Notes: generated from the sequence alone by a model not told the origin. DNA of 64,000 nucleotides from Aquibium microcysteis (GCF_014495845.1 NZ_CP061080.1:4268001-4332000); one strand, 5' to 3'. Shown: positions 1-10,622, counted from the stretch's first letter. A program made the numbers and translations.

Positions 1-12
1 CCCGCCTGCCCT

Positions 13-639
13 TCAGCCGTCGTTCCGGGCGAGCCTCAGCGCCGTGGAGGACAGCGAGGACCGCGGTCCGTGAACGAAGGTCCAGGCCGGGGCGCGCATC
101 CGCGCCAGCCGCGGCGCGCCCTCCTCGTCGACCCGGGCGCGGGCGAAGGTCTTGGCCATGACCGAGGACAGGAAGGCGAGCGTCGAGCCCGGCCGGTCGA
201 CGACCGCGATCGGGAAGGTCTCGGCGATGGCGCGCCAGCGCTGCCAGCGGTGGAAGGAGGCGAGGCTGTCCGCACCCATGATCCAGACGAAGTCGACGCC
301 CGGGTTGCGCCGCTTGACCAGCGCCAGCGTGTCGGCCGTATAGCGGATGTGGTGCGCGGCTTCGAAGGCCGTGACTTTCACGCGCGGATCGTGGATCAGC
401 CCTTCCGAGCCGGCGATCCGCTCGGCCAGCGGCGCGAGGTCCGACGCGCGCTTCAGCGGATTGCCGGGCGTGACAATCCACCAGAGCTGGTCGAGGCGCA
501 GGCGCCTGAGCGCGATCTCGGCCACCAGCGCATGGCCGGCATGCGGCGGATTGAACGAGCCGCCGAACAGGCCGACCGCCATGCCCTTCTCGACATGCGG
601 CATGCGCAGGCAGCGCGGCGGGATCCCCGTGTCAGCCAA
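13..639 (-). CDS. nadD: Nicotinate-nucleotide adenylyltransferase
   Basis: Transfers AMP from ATP to nicotinate mononucleotide, giving deamido-NAD in NAD biosynthesis (cytosol). The nucleotidyltransferase motif GGSFNPPHAGH is near the N-terminus and the SSTALR signature near the C-terminus, as in NadD. The longest frame starts at a TTG (639); in-frame ATGs at 603 and 582 are alternatives, and the one at 582 has a better ribosome-binding site (GAGAAGG). Length 190-208 aa fits the family. It lies 15 bp after proA on the same strand, last gene of the obgE-proB-proA-nadD run seen here. Identity is secure; the start is not. Confidence 0.95.
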   Translation of the reverse strand: MADTGIPPRCLRMPHVEKGMAVGLFGGSFNPPHAGHALVAEIALRRLRLDQLWWIVTPGNPLKRASDLAPLAERIAGSEGLIHDPRVKVTAFEAAHHIRYTADTLALVKRRNPGVDFVWIMGADSLASFHRWQRWRAIAETFPIAVVDRPGSTLAFLSSVMAKTFARARVDEEGAPRLARMRAPAWTFVHGPRSSLSSTALRLARNDG

Positions 640-654
640 GGCCGGAGATTTCGC

Positions 655-1938
655 TCACGGCCGCACCTGCCCGGTCCCGCGCACCCGGTACTTGAACGAC
701 GTCAGCTGCTCCACGCCGACCGGGCCGCGGGCGTGCATCCGGCCGGTCGCGATGCCGATCTCCGCGCCCATGCCGAACTCGCCGCCGTCGGCGAACTGGG
801 TCGAGGCATTGTGCAGCAGGATTGCCGAATCGATCTCGTCGAAGAAGCGCTCGACCGCGGCGGCATCCTCGGCCACGATCGCTTCGGTGTGGTGGGACGA
901 CCAGGTCTCGATGTGGTCGATAGCCCCCGAGACGCCGTCGACCAGCTTCACCGAGATGATGGCGTCGAGATATTCCGTCGACCAGTCGGCATCGGTCGCC
1001 GCCTTCGCCTGCGGATAGCGGGCGAGCACCTCGGCATCGGCGCGGATCTCGCAGCCGGCGGCGGCGAGCGCCTCGAGGATCGGCACGAGATGCGTGTCGG
1101 CGCAGGCGCGGTCGACCAGCAGCGTCTCCGCCGCGCCGCAGATGCCGGTCCGCCGCATCTTGGCGTTGACGGCGATCGTCACCGCCATGCCGAGATCGGC
1201 GGAGCGGTCGACATAGAGGTGGCAGATGCCTTCCAGATGCGCGAAGACCGGCACGCGCGCCTCGGTCTGCACGCGCTCGACGAGGCTGCGCCCGCCGCGG
1301 GGGATGATGACGTCGAGATTGCCCGAGAGGCCCTTCAGCATCTCGCCGACCGCCGCCCGGTCGGTCACCGGCACGAGCTGGATGGCGTCGGTGGGCAGGC
1401 CGGCCGCCTCCAGCCCCTCGACCAGGCAGCCATGGATCGCCCGCGACGAGTTCACCGAATCGGAGCCGCCGCGCAGGATCACCGCGTTGCCGGCCTTGAT
1501 GCAGAGCGCGCCGGCATCGGCCGTCACGTTGGGCCGGCTCTCGAAGATCACGCCGATGATGCCGAGCGGCGTGCGCACGCGCTCGATGTGCAGGCCGTTC
1601 GGGCGGTCCCATTCCGCGATCGTTTCGCCGACCGGGTCCTTCAACGCGGCGATGTCGCGGATGCCGGCGGCCATCCCCTCGATCCGGGCCGGCGTCAGCT
1701 TCAGCCGGTCGAGGAAGGAGCCCGCCAGGCCGTTCGCCACGCCCGCCGCCATGTCGATGGCATTGGCCTCGAGGATCGCCTGAGACCGGCGCAGGATGGC
1801 CTCGGCCATCGCCGCGAGCGCCGCGTTCTTGGTCGCGGTGCCGGCCAGCGCCAATGGCCGCGCCGCAGCCCGCGCCCTGCGGCCCATTTCGGCCATCAGC
1901 TCGGAAATGTCGGTGCGGGTGTCGGGCTTGGTCAGCAT
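655..1938 (-). CDS. proA: Glutamate-5-semialdehyde dehydrogenase (gamma-glutamyl phosphate reductase)
   Basis: Second step of proline synthesis: NADPH reduction of gamma-glutamyl phosphate to glutamate-5-semialdehyde. The 427-aa protein has the ALDH-superfamily core with [20 protein letters not shown] and the segment around the catalytic Cys ([14 protein letters not shown]). The frame stays open much further upstream, but the ATG at 1938 overlaps the proB stop and gives the normal length, so it is preferred. Translational coupling to proB supports joint production of the kinase-reductase pair, whose intermediate is labile. Confidence 0.97.
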   Translation of the reverse strand: MLTKPDTRTDISELMAEMGRRARAAARPLALAGTATKNAALAAMAEAILRRSQAILEANAIDMAAGVANGLAGSFLDRLKLTPARIEGMAAGIRDIAALKDPVGETIAEWDRPNGLHIERVRTPLGIIGVIFESRPNVTADAGALCIKAGNAVILRGGSDSVNSSRAIHGCLVEGLEAAGLPTDAIQLVPVTDRAAVGEMLKGLSGNLDVIIPRGGRSLVERVQTEARVPVFAHLEGICHLYVDRSADLGMAVTIAVNAKMRRTGICGAAETLLVDRACADTHLVPILEALAAAGCEIRADAEVLARYPQAKAATDADWSTEYLDAIISVKLVDGVSGAIDHIETWSSHHTEAIVAEDAAAVERFFDEIDSAILLHNASTQFADGGEFGMGAEIGIATGRMHARGPVGVEQLTSFKYRVRGTGQVRP

Positions 1939-3095
1939 CGCTCTCGTTCCTGCTCCTGGACGTCCATCGTCTTCTCGACGGTTCCCGTCACCACCATGTC
2001 GTCGCGGTGAACCATCGCTGCCCGCGCCTCGTGGCCGAGCACCGCGGCGATCTCGGCGCTGCGCAGGCCCGTGATCCGGACGGCATCCGCCGCATCGTAG
2101 GCGACGAGGCCGCGCGCCACCTCGCGGCCCTCGGGCGAGAGGACGGCCACGGTGTCGCCGCGGGAAAAGTTGCCGTCCACGCGCCGCACGCCGGCCGGCA
2201 GCAGCGACTTGCCCTGCATCAGCGCACCGACCGCACCGGCATCGACCGTCAGCCGCCCCGCCGGCTCGAGATTGCCGGCGATCCACGTCTTGTAGCCGCG
2301 CACCGGATGGTCGCTCGGCCGGAAATAGGTCGCGCGCTCGCCCCGGTCGATGGCCGAGAGCGGGTTGAGCCGCGTGCCCGACGTGATGATCATCGCGGTG
2401 CCCGCCGTCGTCGCGATCTTGCCGGCGTCGAGCTTGGTGCGCATGCCGCCGCGCGACAGCTCGGACGCGGCCGCCCCGGCCATGGCCTCGATCTGCGGCG
2501 TGATGCGGTCGACGACCGGGATGAAGACGGCCTTGGGATCGAGCGCGGGCGGCGCCGTGTACAGCCCGTCGATGTCGGAGAGCAGCACCAGCAGGTCGGC
2601 GCCCATCATGGTGGCGACGCGGGCGGCCAGCCGGTCGTTGTCGCCGTAGCGGATCTCGCTCGTCGCCACCGTGTCGTTCTCGTTGATGACCGGCACCGCC
2701 TTCATCTTGAGAAGCGTCGACATGGTGGCGCGCGCGTTGAGATAGCGCCGGCGCTCCTCGGTGTCGCCCAGCGTCACCAGCACCTGGCCGGACCTGAGGC
2801 CGTGGCGGCCGAGTTCCTCCGACCAGGCGCCGGCGAGCGCGATCTGGCCGACGGCGGCGGCCGCCTGGCTCTCCTCGAGCTTCAGCGCGCGGCGCCCCAG
2901 CCCTAGGATGGTGCGGCCGAGCGCGATGGCGCCCGACGAGACGACGCACATTTCGACGCCGTTCTCCGCCAGCCCGGCGACGTCCGCGCAGAGCGCGGAC
3001 AGCCAGTCGCGCTTCAGGCCGCTCTGCCGGTCGACCAGCAGGGCCGATCCGATCTTCACCACGATGCGGCGATGCGAGGAGAGGGAGCGGGTCAT
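1932..3095 (-). CDS. proB: Glutamate 5-kinase
   Basis: First committed step of proline synthesis, phosphorylating L-glutamate. The N-terminal amino-acid kinase domain ([34 protein letters not shown]) is followed by a C-terminal PUA domain (about residues 290-375), as in full-length ProB. The ATG at 3095 is chosen over 3119 because an AGGAG lies 7 bases upstream and this start avoids overlapping obgE. It gives 387 aa. Its stop overlaps the proA start by 7 bases. Feedback inhibition by proline is known for the family. Confidence 0.96.
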   Translation of the reverse strand: MTRSLSSHRRIVVKIGSALLVDRQSGLKRDWLSALCADVAGLAENGVEMCVVSSGAIALGRTILGLGRRALKLEESQAAAAVGQIALAGAWSEELGRHGLRSGQVLVTLGDTEERRRYLNARATMSTLLKMKAVPVINENDTVATSEIRYGDNDRLAARVATMMGADLLVLLSDIDGLYTAPPALDPKAVFIPVVDRITPQIEAMAGAAASELSRGGMRTKLDAGKIATTAGTAMIITSGTRLNPLSAIDRGERATYFRPSDHPVRGYKTWIAGNLEPAGRLTVDAGAVGALMQGKSLLPAGVRRVDGNFSRGDTVAVLSPEGREVARGLVAYDAADAVRITGLRSAEIAAVLGHEARAAMVHRDDMVVTGTVEKTMDVQEQERERC

Positions 3096-3099
3096 GCGC

Positions 3100-4254
<1,155 letters not shown>

Positions 4255-4261
4255 TTAAACG

Positions 4262-5131
4262 ATGAAATGCGTCACCTACAACATCCAGTACGGCATCGGG
4301 CTCGACGGAAACTACGATCTCGCCCGCATCGCCGATGCGGTGCGCGGGGCCGACCTGATCGCCCTGCAGGAGGTCTCGCGCAACAATCCGCAGAACGCCG
4401 GCCGCGACATGGTGGCCGAACTGGCCGGGCTGCTGCCCGACTACTTCGCGGTCTTCGGCGCGCCGTTCGGCGTCGACATGGGCTCGGCGGTCGAGAACGG
4501 CAGGGCCGTGAGCCGGCATTTCGAGTTCGGCAACATGATCCTGTCGAAGACGCCGATCCTGTCGTGGCGCAACCATCTGCTGCCGCGCATGCGCACCTAC
4601 GACCGGCTCAACCTGCAGCGCGGCGCGCTCGAGGCCATGGTGGCCACGCCTTTCGGCCCGCTGCGCGCCTATTCCGTGCATCTCGACCACACCAGCCCGG
4701 TGGAGCGCATGGCGCAGATGCGGTTCCTGGTGGAAAAGGCGCTCGGCTACGCCCGCGAGGGCGGCGCGCTGACAGGCACGTCGGAGCTGCGCTTTCCCGA
4801 GCCGCCGCATCCGGAAGGCTTCGTCCTGATGGGCGACTTCAACCTGGAGCCCGGCCGGGAGGAGTACCGGCAGATCACCGGCATTCCCGACGTCGAGTTC
4901 GGCCTGGCGCGGCGCGCCGATCTCCTCGTCGACGCCGCGACGCTCGTGGCGGGAGACCCGGCCGGGCGCATCACCTGGATCGATCCGCGCCGCCCGGACG
5001 ACCGGACGCGCCAGCGCTGCCTCGACTACCATTTCGTCCACGCCTCGCTCGCCCCGCGCGTGACGTCCTGCACCGTCGACGCGACGGCGGTCGGCTCCGA
5101 CCACCGTCCCGTCTGGCTGGAACTGGACTAG
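4262..5131 (+). CDS. Endonuclease/exonuclease/phosphatase (EEP) family protein
   Basis: A 289-aa DNase I-like metal-dependent phosphodiesterase. Visible EEP motifs are the N-terminal TYNIQYG, LIALQEV with the metal-binding Glu, VHLDH, LMGDFNLEP and the C-terminal GSDHRPVWLEL with the catalytic Asp-His pair. No signal peptide is evident. The start ATG has a GGAGG about 9 bases upstream. The gene is divergent from obgE and convergent with the acetyltransferase. The substrate cannot be read from sequence: DNA, phospholipid head groups and nucleotides are all possible in this fold. Confidence 0.88.
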   Translation: MKCVTYNIQYGIGLDGNYDLARIADAVRGADLIALQEVSRNNPQNAGRDMVAELAGLLPDYFAVFGAPFGVDMGSAVENGRAVSRHFEFGNMILSKTPILSWRNHLLPRMRTYDRLNLQRGALEAMVATPFGPLRAYSVHLDHTSPVERMAQMRFLVEKALGYAREGGALTGTSELRFPEPPHPEGFVLMGDFNLEPGREEYRQITGIPDVEFGLARRADLLVDAATLVAGDPAGRITWIDPRRPDDRTRQRCLDYHFVHASLAPRVTSCTVDATAVGSDHRPVWLELD

Positions 5132-5145
5132 CCGCGCGGCCATCG

Positions 5146-5736
5146 TCAGATCTGGCCCCAGCTGCGCAGGCTGACCCAGGTGCGCCGGTCGAGCCGGTAG
5201 CGCTCCACCGGCACCTGCCCGGCCACCAGGGAATCCAGCATGCCCTGGCCGGAATACTGGAAGCCGCACTTGTGGATGACGCGCCGCGAGGCAGCGTTGG
5301 TCACCCGGCACGACACGTGCAGCGCCTCGATGCGCGTCGCCCGGAAGGCGAGGTCGACGGCGGCATGCGCCGACTCGGTGGCGTAGCCGCGGCCCCAGTA
5401 GGGCCGGCCGATCCAGTAGCCGAGCTCCAGCCCGTGCACCCGGGCGTCGAGCCCGATGCAGCCGATGAAGGCGCCGTTGTCGGAGTTGGTGATGGCGTAG
5501 ACGCAGCCGCCGCTGCGGCGCTGGCGTGCCCCGGCGATGAAGGCGCGCGCCTCGGCCTCGCCATAGGGATGCGGCATGCGGCCGAGCATCTCGGCCACGC
5601 CGCGGTCGTTGGCGAGTTCGGCCAGTTCCGCGACGTCGTCGGCGTGGGGCGGGCGCAGCACCAGCCTCTCGGTCACGACGACCGGGCAGTCTATGCGCAG
5701 ACTTTCGTCTTCGACGTCTTCCTTCTCGGCAACCAT
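5146..5736 (-). CDS. GNAT-family N-acetyltransferase (RimJ/RimL-like)
   Basis: A 196-aa acetyl-CoA-dependent acyltransferase of the Acetyltransf_3 type. The N-terminal VTERLVLRPPHADDVAELAEL is typical of this group, and the acetyl-CoA loop is visible as YWGRGYATES, with downstream YSGQGML. RimJ and RimL modify ribosomal protein N-termini; substrate here is unknown. Acetyltransferases between rpmA and obgE are common in Hyphomicrobiales, which fits the backbone assignment. An acidic 10-residue N-terminal tail (MVAEKEDVEDESLR) precedes the domain, so a slightly later start is possible. Confidence 0.9.
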   Translation of the reverse strand: MVAEKEDVEDESLRIDCPVVVTERLVLRPPHADDVAELAELANDRGVAEMLGRMPHPYGEAEARAFIAGARQRRSGGCVYAITNSDNGAFIGCIGLDARVHGLELGYWIGRPYWGRGYATESAHAAVDLAFRATRIEALHVSCRVTNAASRRVIHKCGFQYSGQGMLDSLVAGQVPVERYRLDRRTWVSLRSWGQI

Positions 5737-5757
5737 GGGTCAGTCCTCGGGTGAATG

Positions 5758-5786
5758 AAAAAGGGGAGATGGCGGCCCATCTCCCC
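5758..5786 (-). terminator. Rho-independent terminator after rpmA
   Basis: Reading the minus strand, a perfect 10-bp stem (GGGGAGATGG at 5763-5772 with CCATCTCCCC at 5777-5786) closes a 4-base loop and is followed by five Ts (5758-5762). It lies 72 bases past the rpmA stop, as expected for the end of the rplU-rpmA transcript. Confidence 0.85.
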
Positions 5787-5857
5787 TGATCCCATTCTGG
5801 ACTGTCCAGACACCGGTTCCCGAGATGGGGCGCCGATGTTGGTGGTGCGGATATCGG

Positions 5858-6127
<270 letters not shown>

Positions 6128-6205
6128 TTTTCTACTCCTTTGCGCCGCCTGGGCGCTTCGAATGACTTATGGGCGCAAACGCGCCCGGTTTCAACCGGGC
6201 GCCGC

Positions 6206-6775
6206 TTAGTTCGCCAGTTCCTTGGCCTGCCCGCGCCAGTCCGCGATCTGGTCGGCGCTGAAGGGCATGTTCGCGTCGATCTTCGCCACGTCCTCGTCCG
6301 ACAGCGCGGCGATCTGCGCGAAGGTGGTGATGCCCTGCTCCTTGAGCTGGCGCGCGGCGACCGGGCCGATGCCCTTGATCTTCGTCAGGTCGTCGGCCGC
6401 ACCCTCCGGCGCGGTGAACAGCGGGGCGGGCTTGGCCGCGGCTGCCTTCGACGGAGCGGCACCGTTCGTCAGGATCTCGGAGATCCGCACGGTGGTGAGC
6501 AGCTGGCGATGGCCGCGCTTGCGGCGCGAATTCTGGCGGCGGCGCTTCTTGAAGGCGATGACGGTGGGCGCACGGCCCTGTTCCACCACTTCGGCGGCGA
6601 CCGAGGCGCCGTCCACGAAGGGCGCGCCGATGGTGACGTTCTCGCCTTCGCCGAAGGCCAGCACATGGCCGATGGTGACGATCTCGCCGACGTCGCCGGC
6701 GATGCGCTCGATGGTGATGGTGTCGTCGGCGGCGACGCGGTACTGCTTCCCGCCGGTCTTGATGACTGCGAACAT
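6206..6775 (-). CDS. rplU: 50S ribosomal protein L21 with C-terminal helix-hairpin-helix extension
   Basis: Residues 1-103 are a normal L21 (MFAVIKTGGKQYRV at the start; FKKRRRQNSRRKRGHRQ near the end of the domain). A further 85 residues follow: an Ala/Pro linker, then a helix-hairpin-helix-like module (LTKIKGIGPVAARQLKEQGI, then FAQIAALSDEDVAKID). The same module is known on L21 of other Hyphomicrobiales and resembles domains that bind nucleic acid; its role is undefined. The start ATG has an AAAGG 6 bases upstream. It opens the rplU-rpmA operon. Confidence 0.97.
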   Translation of the reverse strand: MFAVIKTGGKQYRVAADDTITIERIAGDVGEIVTIGHVLAFGEGENVTIGAPFVDGASVAAEVVEQGRAPTVIAFKKRRRQNSRRKRGHRQLLTTVRISEILTNGAAPSKAAAAKPAPLFTAPEGAADDLTKIKGIGPVAARQLKEQGITTFAQIAALSDEDVAKIDANMPFSADQIADWRGQAKELAN

Positions 6776-7145
6776 TGTGAACCTTTCGTGTTCGGTCCGG
6801 CCTGAACGCAGGGCGCCCGGCCGTCTTTTTATCAGTCGTTGAGGGTGTTCGTTCCGCCAGCGGCGTCCGAACGGCTTCCGGTCCGGACGCCGCGACCACG
6901 GATCCCGGAGGGACTGCCGCGCCCCTCGAACGACGGGAGGAGACGGACGCCCGATCCGGGTGCCGCCGATCCGGGGCGCCCAAACGACGACCGGCGCGGA
7001 ATGACCCACGCCGGAAGTCGTGTCCCGTTAATGGAGAGGCGACGCAAAGTCAAGGCAGCCTCTCTTCCGGTACGAAATAGGCCTTGTATCCGAGCCGTCC
7101 CTTCGCTATCTGTGCGCCGCGCCCGAATGGCGCCCACGGGCCCGC
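6776..7145. other. Gene-free spacer between rplU and tRNA-Ser
   Basis: About 370 bases without a convincing gene. It must hold the rplU promoter (reading left) and the tRNA-Ser promoter (reading right), but I could not fix -35/-10 boxes with confidence. The frames here overlap on both strands and have no recognisable domains. Confidence 0.5.
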
Positions 7146-7237
<92 letters not shown>

Positions 7238-7288
7238 CAGCTTCCAAGCCGTTGCCCTTTAAGGAATCCCTTGCATCTCAAGGGCTTC

Positions 7289-7321
7289 TGCTACAAACCC
7301 TGCGACAAATGGTGCTACAAA
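7289..7321 (+). repeat. Candidate integrase arm-type sites, left end
   Basis: Three 9-mers spaced exactly 12 bases apart: TGCTACAAA (7289-7297), TGCGACAAA (7301-7309) and TGCTACAAA (7313-7321). They sit between attL and the integrase start, as arm-binding sites usually do, and one more copy occurs near attR. Binding by the integrase is inferred. Confidence 0.55.
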
Positions 7322-7337
7322 GCAGGTCAAGGCGGCG

Positions 7338-8957
7338 GTGAAATACGTTCATTTCGTTCGCGGTAGGTATGTCGTTCGCGTCATCGTTCCGATCGAACTC
7401 CGAGCAGTCGTCGGGAAACGGGAACTCAGCGAGAAGCTCGGCCCTGACAAGATACTCGCCGAACGCCGCGCCCACGGAGTGATCGCAGGTTTCCTCGCAC
7501 AGCTTGAGGAAGCTCGTGAGAAGGCTGAGGCCCGCAAACCCAAGCTGAGCAGCATCGCCAAGTCCTACTTTCAAGAGCAACTCGACGAAGATGATCGGGC
7601 GCGAATGGAACTCGGGCAGGATATGGTGATCGGCCTCAATCACGGCTCCACCTCGATTATGGCCACCCAGCTGAGATTAATAGCATCTGGCCATGTTACC
7701 GGCGAGAATGCCGAGGTCTGGGTCGATGAATTACTGAACAAGATGGTCACGGCCGGCGTCAAGACGGACATGTCTCGCCCAGAACTGATAAAGCTGCTGG
7801 CGAAGGTCGAGCTTGACGTCACCGAGGCTATACATGCGCGCGACAAGTTTGAGATAGCGCTTCCGTCACCAAAAAGCGAACCTCTCAAGTCGGTCGAAGC
7901 AGAGATCGACCCTGAGCCCGTCAGCAAGTCCGAAAAACACACCACTGGCATTTCCCTAGCTGACGTTCTGATCGCCTTCCACAAAGAACGAACGGCTGGA
8001 AACAGGTCGCTCGCCAGGCGAACGATCGAGGAGCATAAGGTAGCGGTTCGCATGTTCGAAGAATTCATCGGAGGTGCCGTTCCAGTTCGCTCGATAACGC
8101 GAGCCGACATGCTCGCTTACAAGCAGGCGTTGCTCCAGACTCCGAGCCGATATGCCTTGCGTTTTCCCGGACTTACGCTGCCGCAAGCTATTAAGGCGAA
8201 CGCGAAGCGCACCAAGCCTTATCCGATGTTGGATCCTGCCACCATCAACATGAAGTGGCTGTCTCATATGAGCACTATTCTACGCTGGGCGTCCAACAAC
8301 GGACATATCGATGCCAATCCGGCCCACGGCGTCCGGGTCGATGAAGGAAACGGCTTCAAAGAGCCTTCAAGAGTGCCGTTCAATCAGGATGACCTAAAGC
8401 GAATCTTCGGTTCAGAATTATTTCGCGCAGACACGTATGGGACCAAGCAGTGGGCGCTGCTCCTGGCGTTGTTCACCGGCGCAAGATCGTCTTCGGAGAT
8501 CGCGCGTATTCGGCTGTGTGACATATACGAGGAGCAAGACGTTCCCGTCATCATGCTCGCACTAGCCTCCAAGAACCAGCATTCAAAGCGGCTGGTCCCC
8601 ATCCACAAGCACCTGATCGACCGAGGTTTCTTGCGCTACGTCGAGCGACTGAGAAATGGCGGTCAGACGAGGCTCTTCCCGGACTGGGAGCCCGAGGACA
8701 AGATCAATCGTTGGTTCTTGCGCAGTTATCGATCTGAAGTCGGCATTGAAGACCCCCGCAAGGTTTTCCACTCGTTCCGGCACACCCTTAAGACAGCCTT
8801 AGCAAGATATGGTGTTAACCGAGACGTTTCGGATTTGATCACTGGCCACAAAGATCAATCAGTGGGCGGTATTTATATCGATGATGCAAATACAACAATG
8901 ATCAACGCTATGGCGAATGCACTTAACCGTATATCTTTTCCCGAGGTATGCCTTTAA
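7338..8957 (+). CDS. Tyrosine site-specific integrase
   Basis: A 539-aa tyrosine recombinase that should catalyse integration and excision of the island at tRNA-Ser. Catalytic residues can be placed: Arg383 (LFTGARSSSEI), Lys412 (SKNQHSKR), His478-x-x-Arg481 (HSFRH), His504 (GH) and nucleophile Tyr513 (GIYID). The N-terminal 35 residues (KYVHFVRGRYVVRVIVP) resemble the DUF6538-type head of alphaproteobacterial integrases; a SAM-like core-binding region lies around 205-330. The start is GTG at 7338, just after the arm-site cluster, so binding there could repress its own expression. Base composition is more AT-rich than the backbone, in keeping with transfer. Confidence 0.95.
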   Translation: MKYVHFVRGRYVVRVIVPIELRAVVGKRELSEKLGPDKILAERRAHGVIAGFLAQLEEAREKAEARKPKLSSIAKSYFQEQLDEDDRARMELGQDMVIGLNHGSTSIMATQLRLIASGHVTGENAEVWVDELLNKMVTAGVKTDMSRPELIKLLAKVELDVTEAIHARDKFEIALPSPKSEPLKSVEAEIDPEPVSKSEKHTTGISLADVLIAFHKERTAGNRSLARRTIEEHKVAVRMFEEFIGGAVPVRSITRADMLAYKQALLQTPSRYALRFPGLTLPQAIKANAKRTKPYPMLDPATINMKWLSHMSTILRWASNNGHIDANPAHGVRVDEGNGFKEPSRVPFNQDDLKRIFGSELFRADTYGTKQWALLLALFTGARSSSEIARIRLCDIYEEQDVPVIMLALASKNQHSKRLVPIHKHLIDRGFLRYVERLRNGGQTRLFPDWEPEDKINRWFLRSYRSEVGIEDPRKVFHSFRHTLKTALARYGVNRDVSDLITGHKDQSVGGIYIDDANTTMINAMANALNRISFPEVCL

Positions 8958-9099
8958 ATACAGACTGATCCTGGGAAATACAAATTCGGCGCTCAACGTG
9001 GAGGTCAGCCGTCGCGGACTTGCCATTTGAGTTTTACTGACGTCGGCACGGAGGTTATAAGGTTTATTTCTATTCCAACAACATCCGTTATTCTTTTGC

Positions 9100-9118
9100 T
9101 ATACTGATATTCATCAGT
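9100..9118 (+). promoter_or_regulatory. Probable promoter and operator of the XRE-like gene
   Basis: A TATACT box (9100-9105) overlaps a perfect inverted repeat ACTGAT-ATTC-ATCAGT (9103-9118), about 17 bases before the start codon. A palindrome over a -10 box before a helix-turn-helix gene suggests autorepression. I could not place a good -35. Confidence 0.5.
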
Positions 9119-9135
9119 CGCAGGAGCAATGCAAG

Positions 9136-9540
9136 ATGAAGTTCGGAAAGCCTTACCAGGATTCTCGCCTCGCCGAGTTTCTCGACCGCCGCATCCTCGA
9201 GCTCAGCCCGAGGAAATCCCAGAAGGAGATCGCCGTCCAGGCGGGATTCAGGACGCCCAACATCCTTTCGATGCTGAAGACCGGCACGACCAAGGTCCCC
9301 ATCGACCGGGTCCCTGCCCTCGCCAAGGCGCTGGAATGCGACATGAGGTTCCTCTTCATGCTCGCCCTCGAGCAGCTCGGCGGCAGCATGACCGTCAGCG
9401 CGATCAACGAGATCGTCGGCACCATCGTAACCGAGAACGAGGTCGTGTGGCTCAAGGAATTGCGCGACGCTTCGAACGGCTCCGACCCTCGGTTCACGCA
9501 GCGCGCCCGCGCAGCCCTGCGTGCCATCTTCGGGAAGTGA
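9136..9540 (+). CDS. XRE-like helix-turn-helix regulator
   Basis: A 134-aa small DNA-binding protein. Residues about 24-65 (SQKEIAVQAGFRTPNILSMLKTGTTKVPIDRVPALAKALECD) read as a Cro/XRE helix-turn-helix followed by the helix that aligns promoter-bound dimers. The C-terminal half (about 80-134) carries TENEVVWLKELRDASNGSDP and RARAALRAIFGK, which is echoed in the next small gene. A strong AGGAG lies upstream of the ATG. Probable control gene of the island; targets unknown. Confidence 0.8.
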   Translation: MKFGKPYQDSRLAEFLDRRILELSPRKSQKEIAVQAGFRTPNILSMLKTGTTKVPIDRVPALAKALECDMRFLFMLALEQLGGSMTVSAINEIVGTIVTENEVVWLKELRDASNGSDPRFTQRARAALRAIFGK

Positions 9541-9542
9541 TC

Positions 9543-9713
9543 ATGCCTGATCTGACCATCACCTCGCTCGACGGTCTGGTTGAGCGCATTAACAGGCCCA
9601 TCACCGAGAACGAGCGCTACTGGATCGAGGTCATCCGGCTGGCTTCCCATGATCCCGACCCGGCCCCGACCTTGGCCCGGACGCAGGCGCTGCGGCAGGT
9701 GTTCAGGACGTAG
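9543..9713 (+). CDS. 56-aa mini-paralogue of the preceding regulator's C-terminal domain
   Basis: It starts 2 bases after the upstream stop, so it is likely translationally coupled. The protein lacks a helix-turn-helix but repeats the C-terminal pattern of its neighbour: ITENERYWIEVIRLASHDPDP against VTENEVVWLKELRDASNGSDP, then ALRQVFR against ALRAIFG. If the shared region is a dimerisation or effector domain, this could modulate the regulator by forming mixed dimers; that is inference. A longer reading of this frame from 9129 would overlap the regulator and is rejected. Confidence 0.65.
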   Translation: MPDLTITSLDGLVERINRPITENERYWIEVIRLASHDPDPAPTLARTQALRQVFRT

Positions 9714-9737
9714 GGCGGAACTCGACAGGGCGGCGCG

Positions 9738-10187
9738 TCAGAGGGCTCGTCCCGCGGAAGAAGCGCGTTCAGCAATGTCGATCTCCACCTGGCTCTCGAT
9801 GGCTTCGCGATGTTCGATGCGCTTATCCTGGAGAGCAGCATCGACGGTCTCCAGAACGCACGCCGCCTCGATGAGGATGCGGTGCGTCGCCCGGATGATG
9901 CCCTGCTCGGCATCGTCGAGCCGGCCATCGACGCGCTCGACCGCGACGAAGTTGCTGTGGCGGAGCAGGTATCCGATCAGCCGCGGATCAGGCACGCAGG
10001 CAATGAGCGCGGCAATTTCGTCGGCGGTGAACAGGGTTCGGCCGATGATGCGGGCATAGAGCGCGTCATACCCCATTCCCAGCGCACCGGCCGCCTGCTC
10101 GAGCGACACGACCTTCTCCACCACGAGGACCTGGTAGACGATTTGCGCGAAAGAGCGGCCGCGATCCAGACTGATAGTCGTCGTCAT
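9738..10187 (-). CDS. Phage CII/CP76-like regulatory protein
   Basis: A 149-aa protein with an N-terminal helical region (FAQIVYQVLVVEKVVSLEQAAGALGMGYDALYARIIGRTLFTADEIAALI) laid out like the phage regulatory CII/CP76 family: a poor helix-turn-helix followed by a helix that reads as a cell-state sensor. The C-terminal half is helical and charged. The ATG at 10187 is preferred over an upstream TTG at 10199. It is convergent with the small regulator pair, as in immunity regions of temperate elements. Family placement is from pattern only. Confidence 0.6.
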   Translation of the reverse strand: MTTTISLDRGRSFAQIVYQVLVVEKVVSLEQAAGALGMGYDALYARIIGRTLFTADEIAALIACVPDPRLIGYLLRHSNFVAVERVDGRLDDAEQGIIRATHRILIEAACVLETVDAALQDKRIEHREAIESQVEIDIAERASSAGRAL

Positions 10188-10359
10188 CAAGATCCCCAAG
10201 CCGAACCGGCATACCCACCACCCGGATCATGCTTTCCTCATCTCGGACGTCAAGGGCGCATGGGACGGTCGCGGATCAAAACGAAGGGTCCGATTTGAGC
10301 GACGTGAGGCACCTCGAAACATAGATCTTCAGCGGAGACACACCAACAGGAGGTTTGCC

Positions 10360-10590
10360 ATGATCTATGCCCTCATCGCCCTTGTCCCCGTGGGGATCGC
10401 CTTCCATGAAGCCGGCCTCGCCGCCCTCTTCATCATCCCGATGACACTTGCCATGCTGGTGGGCATCGCCGCCTTCTTCGCCATGTTCGCCGGAGTGGAA
10501 GGAAGCGCCGAGCTGTTCTTCTGGTGCGCGGCGATCGTCGGCGGTGGCTTCGCCATCGTATATGCGATCGAACATTCGTCCGACGGCTGA
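10360..10590 (+). CDS. Small integral membrane protein, unknown
   Basis: A 76-aa, strongly hydrophobic protein with two or three probable transmembrane helices (about residues 2-20, 22-45 and 53-70) and the short hydrophilic tail HSSDG. A good AGGAGG lies 7 bases before the ATG, and a perfect hairpin follows the stop, so the unit looks expressed. I do not recognise a family. Confidence 0.65.
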   Translation: MIYALIALVPVGIAFHEAGLAALFIIPMTLAMLVGIAAFFAMFAGVEGSAELFFWCAAIVGGGFAIVYAIEHSSDG

Positions 10591-10622
10591 ACGCTACGGT
10601 GTGTTCGTCTGGGACGTCGCCA

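Noticed and set aside
70..2906. Plus-strand frames of 646, 350 and 223 aa opposite nadD, proA and proB
   Set aside because: High-GC shadow frames of well-identified minus-strand genes; no family features.
9136..9713. Possible anti-CRISPR plus Aca regulator pair
   Set aside because: The regulator comes first and the small protein resembles its C-terminus, not a known anti-CRISPR; nothing ties it to Cas inhibition.
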